35,729 nucleotides of DNA from Deltaproteobacteria bacterium (GCA_021413675.1 JAIOQA010000296.1:1-35729); one strand, 5' to 3'; numbered from the stretch's first letter, positions 17,538 to 26,631 are shown. A program made the numbers and translations. The notes: generated by a model not told the origin, from the sequence alone.

Positions 17538-19424
17538 GTGGTCTTTCGCTCGCGTGTGGTGATCTCCCTCCTGGTGGCGGTGCTCGGCTCGGCGAGCGGA
17601 TGTGGCAGCAAGGGCGGTGGCAAGGACACGCCCGATGCCAGCGGCGGTCCGGCCGATGCGGCGGGCGTCGTCGACGCGCCGATCGCGGCGATCGACGCGC
17701 CGATCGTCGCGGTCTGCAACGACAGCATCGTGACGGCGCCCGAGACCTGCGACGACGGCGGGGTCGTGCCCGGCGATGGCTGCTCGGCGGACTGCCAGGT
17801 CGAGACCGACTACGCGTGCCCCGAGCCGGGCAAGCCGTGCGTGCGGATCGTGACCTGCGGCAACGGCAAGATCGAGGGCAGCGAGACCTGCGACGACGGC
17901 AATACCAGGAACGATGACGGCTGCTCCTCGACCTGCGTGCGCCAGGACGGCTGGAGCTGCCCGATGGCCGGCACCGCGTGCGTGGCCGCCGAGTGCGGCG
18001 ACGGGATCGTCGCCGGCTTCGAGGCCTGCGACGACGGGACCAGCGGCGCGGGCTGCGTCGACTGCAAGCTCGAGCCGGGCTTCTACTGCCCGACCCCGGG
18101 CGCGCCGTGCGTGGCCACGATGTGCGGCGATGGTCAGCCGCAGGGCCTCGAGGAGTGCGACGACGGCAACGTGATCGTCGGCGACGGCTGCACGCCGGGC
18201 TGCGTGCGCGAGCCGAGCTGTGCCAATGGCGTGTGCGCCGCGGTCTGCGGCGACGAGGTCATCCAGCCCGGCGAGGGCTGCGACGACGGCAACCGCTTCA
18301 ACGGCGACGGCTGCTCGAGCACGTGCCAGGTCGAGCAGGGCTTCGGCTGCGTGCAGACGCCGCTGCCCGATCCGGCCTCGGTGAAGGTCTACGCCACGGT
18401 CCGCGACTTCATCGGCGGCTGCGGCACCGGCGCGCGCAAGATCGAGGGCGCCACCGGCGCGGCCGCGCCGTTCGGCCACCCGGACTTCGAGTGCTTCGAC
18501 GGCGCGGCGACCGGGATGGTCGCCAACGACCTCGACGTCGACCGCAAGCCGGTGCGCGTCGCCAACACCAAGACCACCAGCGACGCGGCGTTCGCGCAGT
18601 GGTACCGGTCCGACGACAACATCAACAAGTCGCTGGCCACCGAGCTCACCCTCGGGTCGATCGGCAACGGCGCGTATCAGGTCGACGCGCTGTCGTTCTA
18701 CCCGGCGACCGGCCGCGGCTTCGACACGGTGATGTGCGGCAACAGCCCGTGCGAGATCCTGCACACCGACGGCAACGGCGCCGGCGAGGTCAACTTCCAC
18801 TTCACCAGCGAGGTCCACTTCTGGTTCGACTACAAGGGCACCGAGGTGCTCGCGTTCTCCGGCGACGACGACGTCTGGGTGTTCATCAACGGCAAGCTCG
18901 CCGTCGACATCGGCGGCGTGCACGGTCGGCAGGACGGCTCGGTCACGCTCTCGACCAAGGCGGCCGCGCTCGGCCTCAGCGTCGGCGGCACCTACGAGGC
19001 GATCGTGTTCCAGGCCGAGCGCCACACCAAGCGCTCGCAGTACCGGCTGACGCTGACCAACTTCGCGCGCACGCCGTCGACCTGCACCGATCAGTGCGGC
19101 GATGGCGTGGTGTCGTCGCGCGAGGTCTGCGATCAGGGCGCGAACAACGGTCCGGGCGATGGCTCGGACTACGGCGGCTGCGCGAGCGACTGCACCCTCG
19201 AGCCGTACTGCGGCGACGCCCACGTCGACACCGCCGCGGGCGAGATCTGCGACGATGGCCTCAACCTCGGCGGCGCCGCATCGGCGTGCGCGCCGGGCTG
19301 CAAGACCCTCGGCGCGCGCTGCGGTGACGGCGTGGTCCAGACCGCGAACGGCGAGCAGTGCGACGACGCCAACAGCGCGAACGGCGACGGCTGCTCCAGC
19401 ACCTGCCAGATCGAGGTCAACTGA
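17538..19424 (+). CDS. lipoprotein with DUF4215 Cys-rich repeats flanking a fibro-slime domain
   Basis: 628 residues from GTG 17538. The signal peptide ends LGSASGC with lipid-attachment Cys22, then an Asp/Ala linker. Residues about 55-275 hold five Cys-rich repeats of DUF4215 type (CGDG...E.CDDGN...DGCSS.C), which occur on myxobacterial surface proteins. Residues about 282-510 are a fibro-slime domain: VKVYATVRDFIG start, HFWFDYKGTEVLAFSGDDDVWVFINGKL near 430-455, and a C-terminal RYRLTL-like strand (SQYRLTLTNF). In Dictyostelium and bacteria this PA14-like fold is linked to carbohydrate or matrix binding. Three more Cys-rich repeats close the protein. The acidic loops suggest calcium binding. 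It is 64 bp upstream of a Ser/Thr kinase gene and may share its regulation. It is likely a cell-surface adhesin or matrix protein. Confidence 0.9.
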   Translation: MVFRSRVVISLLVAVLGSASGCGSKGGGKDTPDASGGPADAAGVVDAPIAAIDAPIVAVCNDSIVTAPETCDDGGVVPGDGCSADCQVETDYACPEPGKPCVRIVTCGNGKIEGSETCDDGNTRNDDGCSSTCVRQDGWSCPMAGTACVAAECGDGIVAGFEACDDGTSGAGCVDCKLEPGFYCPTPGAPCVATMCGDGQPQGLEECDDGNVIVGDGCTPGCVREPSCANGVCAAVCGDEVIQPGEGCDDGNRFNGDGCSSTCQVEQGFGCVQTPLPDPASVKVYATVRDFIGGCGTGARKIEGATGAAAPFGHPDFECFDGAATGMVANDLDVDRKPVRVANTKTTSDAAFAQWYRSDDNINKSLATELTLGSIGNGAYQVDALSFYPATGRGFDTVMCGNSPCEILHTDGNGAGEVNFHFTSEVHFWFDYKGTEVLAFSGDDDVWVFINGKLAVDIGGVHGRQDGSVTLSTKAAALGLSVGGTYEAIVFQAERHTKRSQYRLTLTNFARTPSTCTDQCGDGVVSSREVCDQGANNGPGDGSDYGGCASDCTLEPYCGDAHVDTAAGEICDDGLNLGGAASACAPGCKTLGARCGDGVVQTANGEQCDDANSANGDGCSSTCQIEVN

Positions 19425-19476
19425 GGTTGGGCTGACCGGCCCTGGAGACCGACGCGGCCTCGCCACGGGGGCGTGA

Positions 19477-19482
19477 TACGGT
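19477..19482 (+). promoter_or_regulatory. putative -10 element TACGGT
   Basis: TACGGT (TANNNT) is exactly at -12 to -7 of the kinase GTG at 19489, which lacks a Shine-Dalgarno. No -35 is recognisable. Confidence 0.35.
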
Positions 19483-19488
19483 TGCCTC

Positions 19489-22194
19489 GTGGGTGCGGGA
19501 CGTCGCAGCGATGATGCGCCGGAGCGCGGCCCCGAGGGGACGCCGCCCGACGATCCCGAGTCGCCCGACGAGTCGCCGTTCTCGACGCGGTCGGGCGTCC
19601 TGCCCAACGCGACGGTCGCGACCCACTCGCCGGGCGCGATCCGCGCGGGCGCCCCGATCCTCAGCGGCACCAAGGTCGGGCGCTACGTCGTGCTCGATCT
19701 GCTCGGGCGCGGGGGCATGGGCGTGGTGTACCGCGCGTGGGATCCCGAGCTGAGCCGCGCGGTCGCGCTCAAGCTCGTCGACACGCCCCACCGCATCGGC
19801 GCGGTGCGCGATCGCCTGCTGCGCGAGGCCCAGGCGCTGGCGCAGCTCTCGCACCCCAACGTCGTCGCGATCCACGACGTCGGGACGACCGCCGATGCGC
19901 TGTTCATCGCGATGGAGTGCGTCGAGGGCGAGACCGCGATCGCGTGGCTCAAGGCGAAGCCGCGCACGCCGCGCGAGATCCTCGCCGTGTACCTCGCGGC
20001 GGGCGAGGGCCTCGCGGCCGCGCACGCGGTGGGCCTGATCCACCGCGACTTCAAGCCCGCGAACGTCGTGATCGGCGAGGACGGTCGCGCGCGCGTCCTC
20101 GACTTCGGCCTGGCCCGCGCGATCGACGCGCCGACGCCGAGCAGCGAGGCGCGCGACGAGCCCGTCCGCGAATCGCCCGGCGCGGCCTCGAGCTCGCGCC
20201 TCGATACGCCGCTGACCCAGGCCGGCGCGATCATGGGGACGCCGCGCTACATGGCGCCGGAGCAGCACGCCGGCGAGCCGGCGAGCCCGCAGAGCGATCA
20301 GTTCGCGTTCTGCGTCGCGCTGTGGGAGGCGCTGTTCGGCGTGCGCGCGTTCGTCGCCGACGATCGCGCTGCGCTGCGCATGAAGATGGAGACCGGCGAG
20401 CTCAACCGCCCGGCCGGCGCCAAGGTCTCCGCGGCGATCGAGCGAATGATGCGCCGCGGCCTGTCGCCGCGGCCGGGGGACCGGTTCCCCTCGGTCGCCG
20501 CGCTGCTCGTCGAGCTGCGCCGGGATCCCGCGCGGCGTCGCCGCCAGGCGCTCGTGGTCGGGGGGGCCGCGGTGGTCGCGGTGGTGCTCGGCGCCGGCTG
20601 GCTGCGCGGTCGCGGCGCCGAGCCCGAGCCCTGCGCCGCCGATCCGACCGCGCTCGCCGGCGTGTGGGATGGCGGGCGGCGCGCCGCGACCCGGGCGGCG
20701 TTCGACGCGAGCGGCGCGGCCTCGGCGGCGGACGCGTACGCGCGCGTCGCGGTCGCGCTCGATCGCTACGCGCAGGCCTGGACCGGGATGCGCCTCGACG
20801 CGTGTCGCGCCACCCGCGTGCGCGGCGAGCAGTCCGAGCACCTCCTCGACCTGCGCATCCAGTGCCTCGATCGCCGCCGCGATGGGCTGCGCGCGCTGGT
20901 CGACGTCTTCGCGCGCTCCGATCGCGGCGTCGTCGACAAGGCGATCGAGGCCGCGCGCTCGCTGGCGCCGCTCGACGGGTGCGCCGACGGCGCGGCGCTC
21001 GGCGCCGCGGTGCCGCCACCGGGCGCCGCGCAGGCGCGCGTGGCCGAGGTCCAGCGTGCGCTCGCTCACGTCGGCGCGCTGTTCGCGGCGGGGCGCTACG
21101 CCGACGGCCTGATCGAGATCGACGCGATCACTCGCGACGCCGCGCAGCTGGCATATCCGCCGCTGATCGCGGAGGCGGCGCTGCGCCGCGGCGGGCTGCG
21201 CGATCGCACCGGCGACTACGCCGGCGCCGAGCAGGAGTTCTGGGCGGCGGCGATCGCCGCCGACACCGGCCGCGTCGACGAGATCCGCGCCGAGGCGCTG
21301 ACCCAGCTGGCGTGGGTGATCGGCGAGCGCCTCGGGCGCTACCCCGACGCGCGGCGGATCGCGGCGCTCGCGCACGGCGCGATCGATCGCCTCGATCGGC
21401 CGGAGCGCGCGCTCGCGAAGTACCACCGGGTGATCGGCGTCTTCGACTACCAGGAGGGCAAGTACGCCGATGCGCTGCGCTCGAGCCAGCAGGCCGCCGA
21501 GCTCGCGCAGCGCGCCTACGGCCCCGACGATCCGTACGTCGCCTCGTGCGTGATGGATGTGGGGCTCGCGCTGTTCTATCTCGGCGAGTACGCGCGCGCC
21601 CGCACCGAGGTCACCCGCGCGCTCGCGCTGTGGCGCGCGGTCTACGGCCCCGATCACGAGGACGTGGCGGCCGCGCTCAACAACCTCGGCGAGATCTACC
21701 GCGCCGAGCACCGCCTGCCCGAGGCGAGCGACAGCTATCGCGCGGCCGCCGCGATCTGGGAGCGCCGCGGCTCGGTCGATCTCGCGACCGCGCTCGAGAA
21801 CATCGGCGACATCGAGCGCGAGCAGGGCGCGCTGGGGCCGGCGGACGCCGATCTGCGGCAGGCGCTCGCGGTCACCGAGCGCGCGCTCGGGCGCGAGCAC
21901 CCGCGGGTGGCCGAGGTGCTGGTCCGGCACGGGCGCGTGCTCGTCGAGCAGCGCGCGTTCGAGCCGGCGGTCGCCGAGCTCACGCGCGCGCTGCAGATCC
22001 TCGACGCGCAGCCCGGGGATCCGCTCGAGCGCGCAGAGTGCCAGTTCGCGCTGGCCCGCGGCCTGCGCGGGCTGGCGCAGCCGGCGACGCGCAGCCAAGA
22101 CCTCGCGCTCGCGGCGGTCACCGCGTTCACCGCGGCCGGACCACGGGCCATCGACCGGGTCGCGGCGGTCTGGGCGTGGCTGGCATCACCATGA
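19489..22194 (+). CDS. Ser/Thr protein kinase with transmembrane helix and periplasmic TPR region
   Basis: 901 residues from GTG 19489. A 60-residue disordered, acidic N-terminus precedes a PknB-like kinase at about 65-340: glycine loop GRGGMGVVY (73-81), ATP-binding K95 (VALKLV), H185-R186-D187 with FKPANVV, D205-FGLAR, and the APE motif (MAPEQ). All key residues are present, so it should be active. It is an RD kinase. One membrane helix lies near 352-370, placing the rest outside the cytoplasm. The C-terminal 500 residues contain the Cys-bearing segment (LDACRATRVRGEQ...RIQCLDRRRDGL) common in myxobacterial kinases, then TPR-like repeats from about 520. It sits between two surface lipoprotein genes; its stop overlaps a possible ATG (ATGA) upstream of the lectin gene. 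Its substrate is unknown. Confidence 0.93.
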   Translation: MGAGRRSDDAPERGPEGTPPDDPESPDESPFSTRSGVLPNATVATHSPGAIRAGAPILSGTKVGRYVVLDLLGRGGMGVVYRAWDPELSRAVALKLVDTPHRIGAVRDRLLREAQALAQLSHPNVVAIHDVGTTADALFIAMECVEGETAIAWLKAKPRTPREILAVYLAAGEGLAAAHAVGLIHRDFKPANVVIGEDGRARVLDFGLARAIDAPTPSSEARDEPVRESPGAASSSRLDTPLTQAGAIMGTPRYMAPEQHAGEPASPQSDQFAFCVALWEALFGVRAFVADDRAALRMKMETGELNRPAGAKVSAAIERMMRRGLSPRPGDRFPSVAALLVELRRDPARRRRQALVVGGAAVVAVVLGAGWLRGRGAEPEPCAADPTALAGVWDGGRRAATRAAFDASGAASAADAYARVAVALDRYAQAWTGMRLDACRATRVRGEQSEHLLDLRIQCLDRRRDGLRALVDVFARSDRGVVDKAIEAARSLAPLDGCADGAALGAAVPPPGAAQARVAEVQRALAHVGALFAAGRYADGLIEIDAITRDAAQLAYPPLIAEAALRRGGLRDRTGDYAGAEQEFWAAAIAADTGRVDEIRAEALTQLAWVIGERLGRYPDARRIAALAHGAIDRLDRPERALAKYHRVIGVFDYQEGKYADALRSSQQAAELAQRAYGPDDPYVASCVMDVGLALFYLGEYARARTEVTRALALWRAVYGPDHEDVAAALNNLGEIYRAEHRLPEASDSYRAAAAIWERRGSVDLATALENIGDIEREQGALGPADADLRQALAVTERALGREHPRVAEVLVRHGRVLVEQRAFEPAVAELTRALQILDAQPGDPLERAECQFALARGLRGLAQPATRSQDLALAAVTAFTAAGPRAIDRVAAVWAWLASP

Positions 22195-22265
22195 GTGGCA
22201 TGCATCGCGAGGTCCCGATCGCAGGCTGTCAGCGGGTTGCCGTGCGATCCGCGGCGCAGCTGTGG

Positions 22266-22271
22266 TACGCG
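22266..22271 (+). promoter_or_regulatory. putative -10 element TACGCG
   Basis: TACGCG is at -12 to -7 of GTG 22278, the start chosen for the lectin lipoprotein. It supports that start but is a weak hexamer. Confidence 0.2.
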
Positions 22272-22277
22272 GCGGAC

Positions 22278-22901
22278 GTGAAGCCCCTCCGATACGCCGC
22301 CGCGGCGCTGCTCGCCGCGGTCGCCGGCTGCTCGTTCGACGCGAGCGGCGCAAGGCCGATCGGCGCGCCCGCCGACGCGCCAGTCGCGGATGCCCGCGGC
22401 GACGCGACCGTGCCCGACGCCGCGACCGCGATCCCCGACGCGGGGGTCGCGACGCCCGACGCGACCGCGCCGCCCGACGCCGATCCGTGCCCGACCGGCT
22501 ACGCGCGCTCCGCGGCCACCGGCTCGGCGTATCGCTACGCGACCACGCGCCGCGACTGGTTCGAGGCCGAGGCCGACTGCGCGGCCGATGGCTTCGGGAC
22601 CCACCTCGTCGTGATCGCCGATGACACCGAGCTCGACGCGATCGCGGCGATGGTCGGGACCACGCAGGTGTGGATCGGCGCCACCGACATCGTCGACGAG
22701 GATCAGTTCGTCGACGTGACCGGCGCGGATCTCGCCTTCCAGCCGTGGAAGGCCGGCGAGCCCAACGACTCCGGCCCGGGCGAGGACTGCGTCGAGCTGG
22801 CCGACCACGCCTACAACGACGACGCCTGCCATCCGACCAAGCAGCGCTACGTCTGCGAGTGCGACGGGATCGCGCCCGACCCCGACGCGTTCACGCCGTA
22901 G
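22278..22901 (+). CDS. C-type-lectin-domain lipoprotein
   Basis: 207 residues. GTG 22278 is chosen because it opens a lipoprotein signal peptide (KPLRYAAAALLAAVAGC, lipid-attachment Cys18). An ATG at 22191, overlapping the kinase stop as ATGA, would add 29 residues before it. After a Pro/Asp/Ala linker (to about 70) the protein is a C-type lectin fold: YRYATTRRDWFEAEADC, GTHLVVIADDTELDAI, VWIGATD, FQPWKAGEPNDSG...EDCVEL and YNDDACHPTKQRYVCEC. The EPN motif is the mannose-type calcium site, and a ND pair near the end replaces the usual WND. It probably binds sugars at the outer surface. It directly follows the Ser/Thr kinase and ends 9 bp from the convergent sigma-factor gene. Confidence 0.87.
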   Translation: MKPLRYAAAALLAAVAGCSFDASGARPIGAPADAPVADARGDATVPDAATAIPDAGVATPDATAPPDADPCPTGYARSAATGSAYRYATTRRDWFEAEADCAADGFGTHLVVIADDTELDAIAAMVGTTQVWIGATDIVDEDQFVDVTGADLAFQPWKAGEPNDSGPGEDCVELADHAYNDDACHPTKQRYVCECDGIAPDPDAFTP

Positions 22902-22910
22902 AATGGCGCG

Positions 22911-23744
22911 CTATTCGGTCGAGCCGAGGAGCCGCTCGATCGATGCCTCGACGCGGCTGGTCACCAGCGCCACGATCGAATCGACCTGGCTCTCCGGGAT
23001 CTGGAGCCGGGTCGCCAGCGTCGCGCGGATCCCGGCGCCGAGCTCCTCGTGCGCCGCCTTGACCCAGCGCGCCGCGCTCGAGCGGCTCACACCGTACCGC
23101 TCGCCGATCTGATCGATGCTCCACCCCTCGAGGAGGTGGTAGCGGAGCACCGCGCGCGATCGCGCCGACAGCGCGGCGAGCGCGGCCCGGAACGCCGCGT
23201 CGACGTCGGCACGGTAGTGCTCGCGCAGCATGACCACCTCGGGATCGAGGGCCGATCCGAAGGCGTCGGGCAGGTCGTCGGCGAGTTCGACCTCGCGACG
23301 ATCGCGCGTCATCCGCCGGGACAGGGCGCGCGCGGCCACCACGCGCAGATAGCCGCGGAGATCGCCGCGGCCGGTGAAGGTCACGATCGCCGCACTCCGG
23401 CCCTCGTCCTCGGAGAACATCAGCCGCCGCACGTCCGACTGCACGTCGCGAGCCTGGGTGTCGGTCGCGCGCAGCCGCCGCGCCGCGAACTCGACCTCGC
23501 GCACCGCGATCTCGTCGCAGGCGCGCGCGGCGGCTTCGTCGCCGGCCGCCGCGGCGATCGCGAGGTAGACGTCGTGATGGAGCGCCGCGATCGCGGGCCC
23601 GGAGGTCGCGTCCTTGCCGAGCCGGCTGGCCAGCGCGGCTGCGAAGGTCTCGCGACTGACCACGATCCCTGCCCAGCTCCGGGCGCCGCGCTCGTGGAGC
23701 TCGGTCACGGCCGCTGCGATCGCATCACCACCCGGCTGCGCCAC
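22911..23744 (-). CDS. sigma-70 family (ECF-like, Myxococcales type) RNA polymerase sigma factor
   Basis: About 277 residues from GTG 23744 (TTG 23750 is also in frame). Region 2 is recognisable as FTGRGDLRGYLRVVAARALSRR near residues 140-160 and region 4 as LSARSRAVLRYHLLEGWSIDQIGERYGVSRSSAARWVKAAHEEL near 205-250, a helix-turn-helix that reads the -35. The long N-terminus and the region 2 wording resemble the sigma-70 subfamily found in many copies in Myxococcales (TIGR03001-like). No anti-sigma gene lies downstream. Instead a divergent Ser/Thr kinase with an anti-sigma-type zinc finger starts 55 bp away. A TAGCGT hexamer is exactly at -12 to -7 and sits inside a perfect palindrome, so expression is probably controlled there. 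The C-terminal 40 residues are an extra helical tail. Confidence 0.88.
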   Translation of the reverse strand: MAQPGGDAIAAAVTELHERGARSWAGIVVSRETFAAALASRLGKDATSGPAIAALHHDVYLAIAAAAGDEAAARACDEIAVREVEFAARRLRATDTQARDVQSDVRRLMFSEDEGRSAAIVTFTGRGDLRGYLRVVAARALSRRMTRDRREVELADDLPDAFGSALDPEVVMLREHYRADVDAAFRAALAALSARSRAVLRYHLLEGWSIDQIGERYGVSRSSAARWVKAAHEELGAGIRATLATRLQIPESQVDSIVALVTSRVEASIERLLGSTE

Positions 23745-23774
23745 GGGCAAACGCTATCACGCTGTTGCCCGTGG
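23741..23774. promoter_or_regulatory. perfect 10-bp palindrome over the sigma-factor promoter and start
   Basis: CCACGGGCAA (23741-23750) and TTGCCCGTGG (23765-23774) are exact inverted copies around a 14-base centre. The centre holds TAGCGT on the minus strand (23751-23756), the candidate -10 of the sigma gene, and the left arm covers its GTG start. The right arm ends 26 bases before the divergent kinase start. This is a good candidate operator for control of both genes. Confidence 0.6.
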
Positions 23775-23799
23775 AGCCTGACCGTGATGGAGTCCGGCT

Positions 23800-26631
23800 G
23801 TGCTGGGGTGCGCGGACGACGAGATGCTCGCCGAGTTCGAGCGCGGCGCGCTGTCGCCCGAGCAGCGGGGCCTCCTCCTCGATCATGCATCGGAGTGCGC
23901 GGAGTGCCGGGCGGCGATCGCGGTCCTCGTCGACACGGCGGCATCGGGACCCGGTGCGTTCGCCCCGGCGCCGGAGCGCGCGCAGATCGGGCGCTATGCG
24001 CTCGGCCCGATCCTCGGGCGGGGCGCGATGGGCGTGGTCTACCGGGCGCGCGATCCGGAGCTCGATCGCGACGTGGCGGTCAAGCTGCTCCGGCCCCAGG
24101 CCTCCGCGCTCCGCCTGCGCCGGGAAGCGCAGGCCCTCGCCAAGCTCGCCCATCCGAACGTGGTCCGGGTCTACGACGTCGGCGAGGACGATGGCCAGAC
24201 GTTCATCGCGATGGAGCTCGTCGTCGGCGACAACCTGCGCCAGTGGCTGGTCACGCCGCGATCCCGCGCCGAGATCCTCGACGTGCTCGTGCGGGCCGGC
24301 CGGGGCCTCGCCGCCGCGCACGCCGCCGGTCTCGTGCATCGCGACTTCAAGCCCGACAACGTCCTGATCGCGCGCACGGGCGAGGTGATGGTGGGGGACT
24401 TTGGCCTGGCCCGCAGCGCCGAGCCGGCGCCGTCCTGGTCGCCCGACGATCCCTCGAGTGACGCGGTCAGCTCCGACGCGCTGACCGCGACCGGCACCGT
24501 GCTCGGCACGCCCGCGTACATGGCGCCGGAGCAGGTGGGCGGCGAGGCGACGCCGGCGTCGGACCAGTTCGCGTTCTGCGCGACGGCCTGGGAGGCGCTG
24601 TTCGGGCGGCGTCCGTTCGAGGGCGCGACGCACGCGGAGCTGGTCGCGAATGCGCGCGCGGGTGTGCTCGCGCGACCGCCGGAGGTCGAGGTTCCGCGTG
24701 CGGTGGAGGCCGCGCTGCGCCGCGGGCTCTCGCCCGATCCGTCGGCGCGGTTCGCGTCGATCGAGCTCCTGCTCGGCGCGCTGTCGCCCCGACCGCGCAC
24801 GCGGCGCGTGTGGCTCGGGGGCGGCGCGCTGGTCGCCGCCGGCGCCCTCGCCGCAGCCGGGGCATTCTGGAGCACGCGCGCGCCGGCCGTGAACTGCGCG
24901 GAGACGAGCGCGCTCCTCGATCCCGTCTGGTCCGATCGCAGCGCGACCGCCCTCGCGAGCAAGTTCGATCCGCTCGTCGCGGACGCGTTCGGGCGATACG
25001 CGACCGAGTGGCGCGCGGCGCGCGTCGACGCCTGCCGCGCCACCCACGAGCGCCACGAGCAGACCGTCGAGGGCCTCGAGCGCCGGGTCGCGTGCCTCGA
25101 TCGCGCGCGCGATCAACTCGCCCTCACGCTCGGCGACATGATGGCCGCGACGGCCGAGGATCTCCCGCACGCCGCGGAGATCGTCAGCACGCTACCCAGC
25201 CTGGCGCGCTGCACCCCGACGCTTGCCGCGCCGAACGCGACGCAGTCCGCGGCGGGCGCGGCCCTCGACGCGGAGCTCACCCGGCTCGCCATCAACCTCG
25301 CCGCCGGGAACCCCGCGCTCCCGATGGCGGAGGCCACGGCGCTGCGCGAACGCGCCGACGCGATCGGCGACGTGCCCCAGGTGCTCCGCGCGCGGACGCT
25401 CGAGGCGCGGAACGCGGCCTGGAACGGCGATCTGCGCGGCGCCGAGGCGGGGCTGCGCGACGTGATGGTGCGCGCCGAACAGGCCGGCGACGACTTCGCG
25501 CGAGCCAGCGCCGGTGCGTCGCTCGCGCTCTTGATCGCGACGCGTCCCGACGAGGCGACCGCCGTGGTCACCGCCGCCCACGCGACCCTCCGCCGCGCGG
25601 GGAGCGATCCGACCATCGAGCAGCAGCTCCTCGAGGCCGAGGTCGCCATCGCGAGCGCGCGCGGCGACCATCGCATGGCCGCCGAGATCCAGACCAGGGT
25701 CGTCGCGATGATCGAGGCCCGATCGCCCGAGGCGAGCGATGAGCTGATCAACGCGTACAGCCGGCTCGCGGCGAGCTGGTCCATCGCGGGGGACCTGCCT
25801 CGGTGGACGGCCGCGAACCGGCGCGCCGACGAGCTCATCGAGGCGGTCAGGGTCCGGCTCGGGGTGCCCGCGGTCTACAGCGGTGCCACCCCGAAGTCGT
25901 ACACGATGCGCGGGGACTTCGCGGGCGCGGTCGCGCGGGCGCGCGCGATGATCGCCGCCATGCGGGCCGAGCCGCAGGTCCCGTATTTCACGGTCGGGCA
26001 GATGCTCGACGAGATCGCGCTCGCCTACGCGATGGACCACGATTACGTGCAGTGCCTCGCCGCCTACCGGGAGGCCGAAGAAGCGTGGTCCCTGCCTCCG
26101 GACCGCTACGCGTTTCCGCCCGCCGCGCCCGATCTCGTCGCGATCAGCCAGTCCAGGCTCGGCGCCCTGCTCGGCGCCGCGGATTGCCTTCACTCGCTCG
26201 GTCGATACGACGAGCAGATCGCAACGCTGCGCCGCGCCCGCGAGCTCGCCGAGGCCGGCGGCGCCCACACCACCGACGAGCTCGCCGAGACCGGACGTGC
26301 GCTCGGGATCGCGCTCGTCGCGACCGGGCAGATGCACGAGGCGCGCGCGTTGCTCGAGCCGATCGCGGCACACCCCGAGACGGTGCGCCCGCTGCCGCGC
26401 GCTGCGATCCGGTTCGCGCTCGCGCAGGCGCTCTGGCTCGATGGCGGGCTCGGCGACCGCCCGCGCGCGGTGGCGCTCGCCGCCGATGCCGCCGCCGAAC
26501 TTCAGGCGCTGATCGCGGTGAAGCCCGCGGCAGCGCTGCGCAAGCTCCCCGCGCGCGCCTCCGCGATCCTCGAGGAGATCCGCGCGTGGCAGGCCACGCA
26601 CGCGGTCACGCCATCGGCGCCGCCGCCGTGA
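23800..26631 (+). CDS. Ser/Thr protein kinase with N-terminal anti-sigma-type zinc finger, TM helix and TPR region
   Basis: 943 residues from GTG 23800, the only start in this frame after a TGA. Residues 1-45 look like the zinc finger of anti-sigma factors: C4, then H29xxxC33xxC36 (DHASECAECR). A PknB-like kinase follows (65-335): GRGAMGVVY, K95 (VAVKLL), H180-R181-D182 with FKPDNVL, D200-FGLAR, and MAPEQ; all catalytic residues are intact. One membrane helix is at about 338-358. The outer part has a Cys-bearing segment (VDACRATHERHEQ...RRVACLDRARDQL) and TPR-like helices from about 480 to the end. It is paralogous to the kinase at 19.5 kb, which lacks the zinc finger. Divergent pairing with a sigma factor suggests that it binds or phosphorylates that factor, as in known kinase-linked ECF systems; this pairing is inference. 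Confidence 0.92.
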   Translation: MLGCADDEMLAEFERGALSPEQRGLLLDHASECAECRAAIAVLVDTAASGPGAFAPAPERAQIGRYALGPILGRGAMGVVYRARDPELDRDVAVKLLRPQASALRLRREAQALAKLAHPNVVRVYDVGEDDGQTFIAMELVVGDNLRQWLVTPRSRAEILDVLVRAGRGLAAAHAAGLVHRDFKPDNVLIARTGEVMVGDFGLARSAEPAPSWSPDDPSSDAVSSDALTATGTVLGTPAYMAPEQVGGEATPASDQFAFCATAWEALFGRRPFEGATHAELVANARAGVLARPPEVEVPRAVEAALRRGLSPDPSARFASIELLLGALSPRPRTRRVWLGGGALVAAGALAAAGAFWSTRAPAVNCAETSALLDPVWSDRSATALASKFDPLVADAFGRYATEWRAARVDACRATHERHEQTVEGLERRVACLDRARDQLALTLGDMMAATAEDLPHAAEIVSTLPSLARCTPTLAAPNATQSAAGAALDAELTRLAINLAAGNPALPMAEATALRERADAIGDVPQVLRARTLEARNAAWNGDLRGAEAGLRDVMVRAEQAGDDFARASAGASLALLIATRPDEATAVVTAAHATLRRAGSDPTIEQQLLEAEVAIASARGDHRMAAEIQTRVVAMIEARSPEASDELINAYSRLAASWSIAGDLPRWTAANRRADELIEAVRVRLGVPAVYSGATPKSYTMRGDFAGAVARARAMIAAMRAEPQVPYFTVGQMLDEIALAYAMDHDYVQCLAAYREAEEAWSLPPDRYAFPPAAPDLVAISQSRLGALLGAADCLHSLGRYDEQIATLRRARELAEAGGAHTTDELAETGRALGIALVATGQMHEARALLEPIAAHPETVRPLPRAAIRFALAQALWLDGGLGDRPRAVALAADAAAELQALIAVKPAAALRKLPARASAILEEIRAWQATHAVTPSAPPP

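Noticed and set aside
22191..22277. ATG 22191 as start of the lectin lipoprotein
   Set aside because: It would place 29 polar residues before the lipoprotein signal peptide, so GTG 22278 is preferred despite the attractive ATGA overlap.
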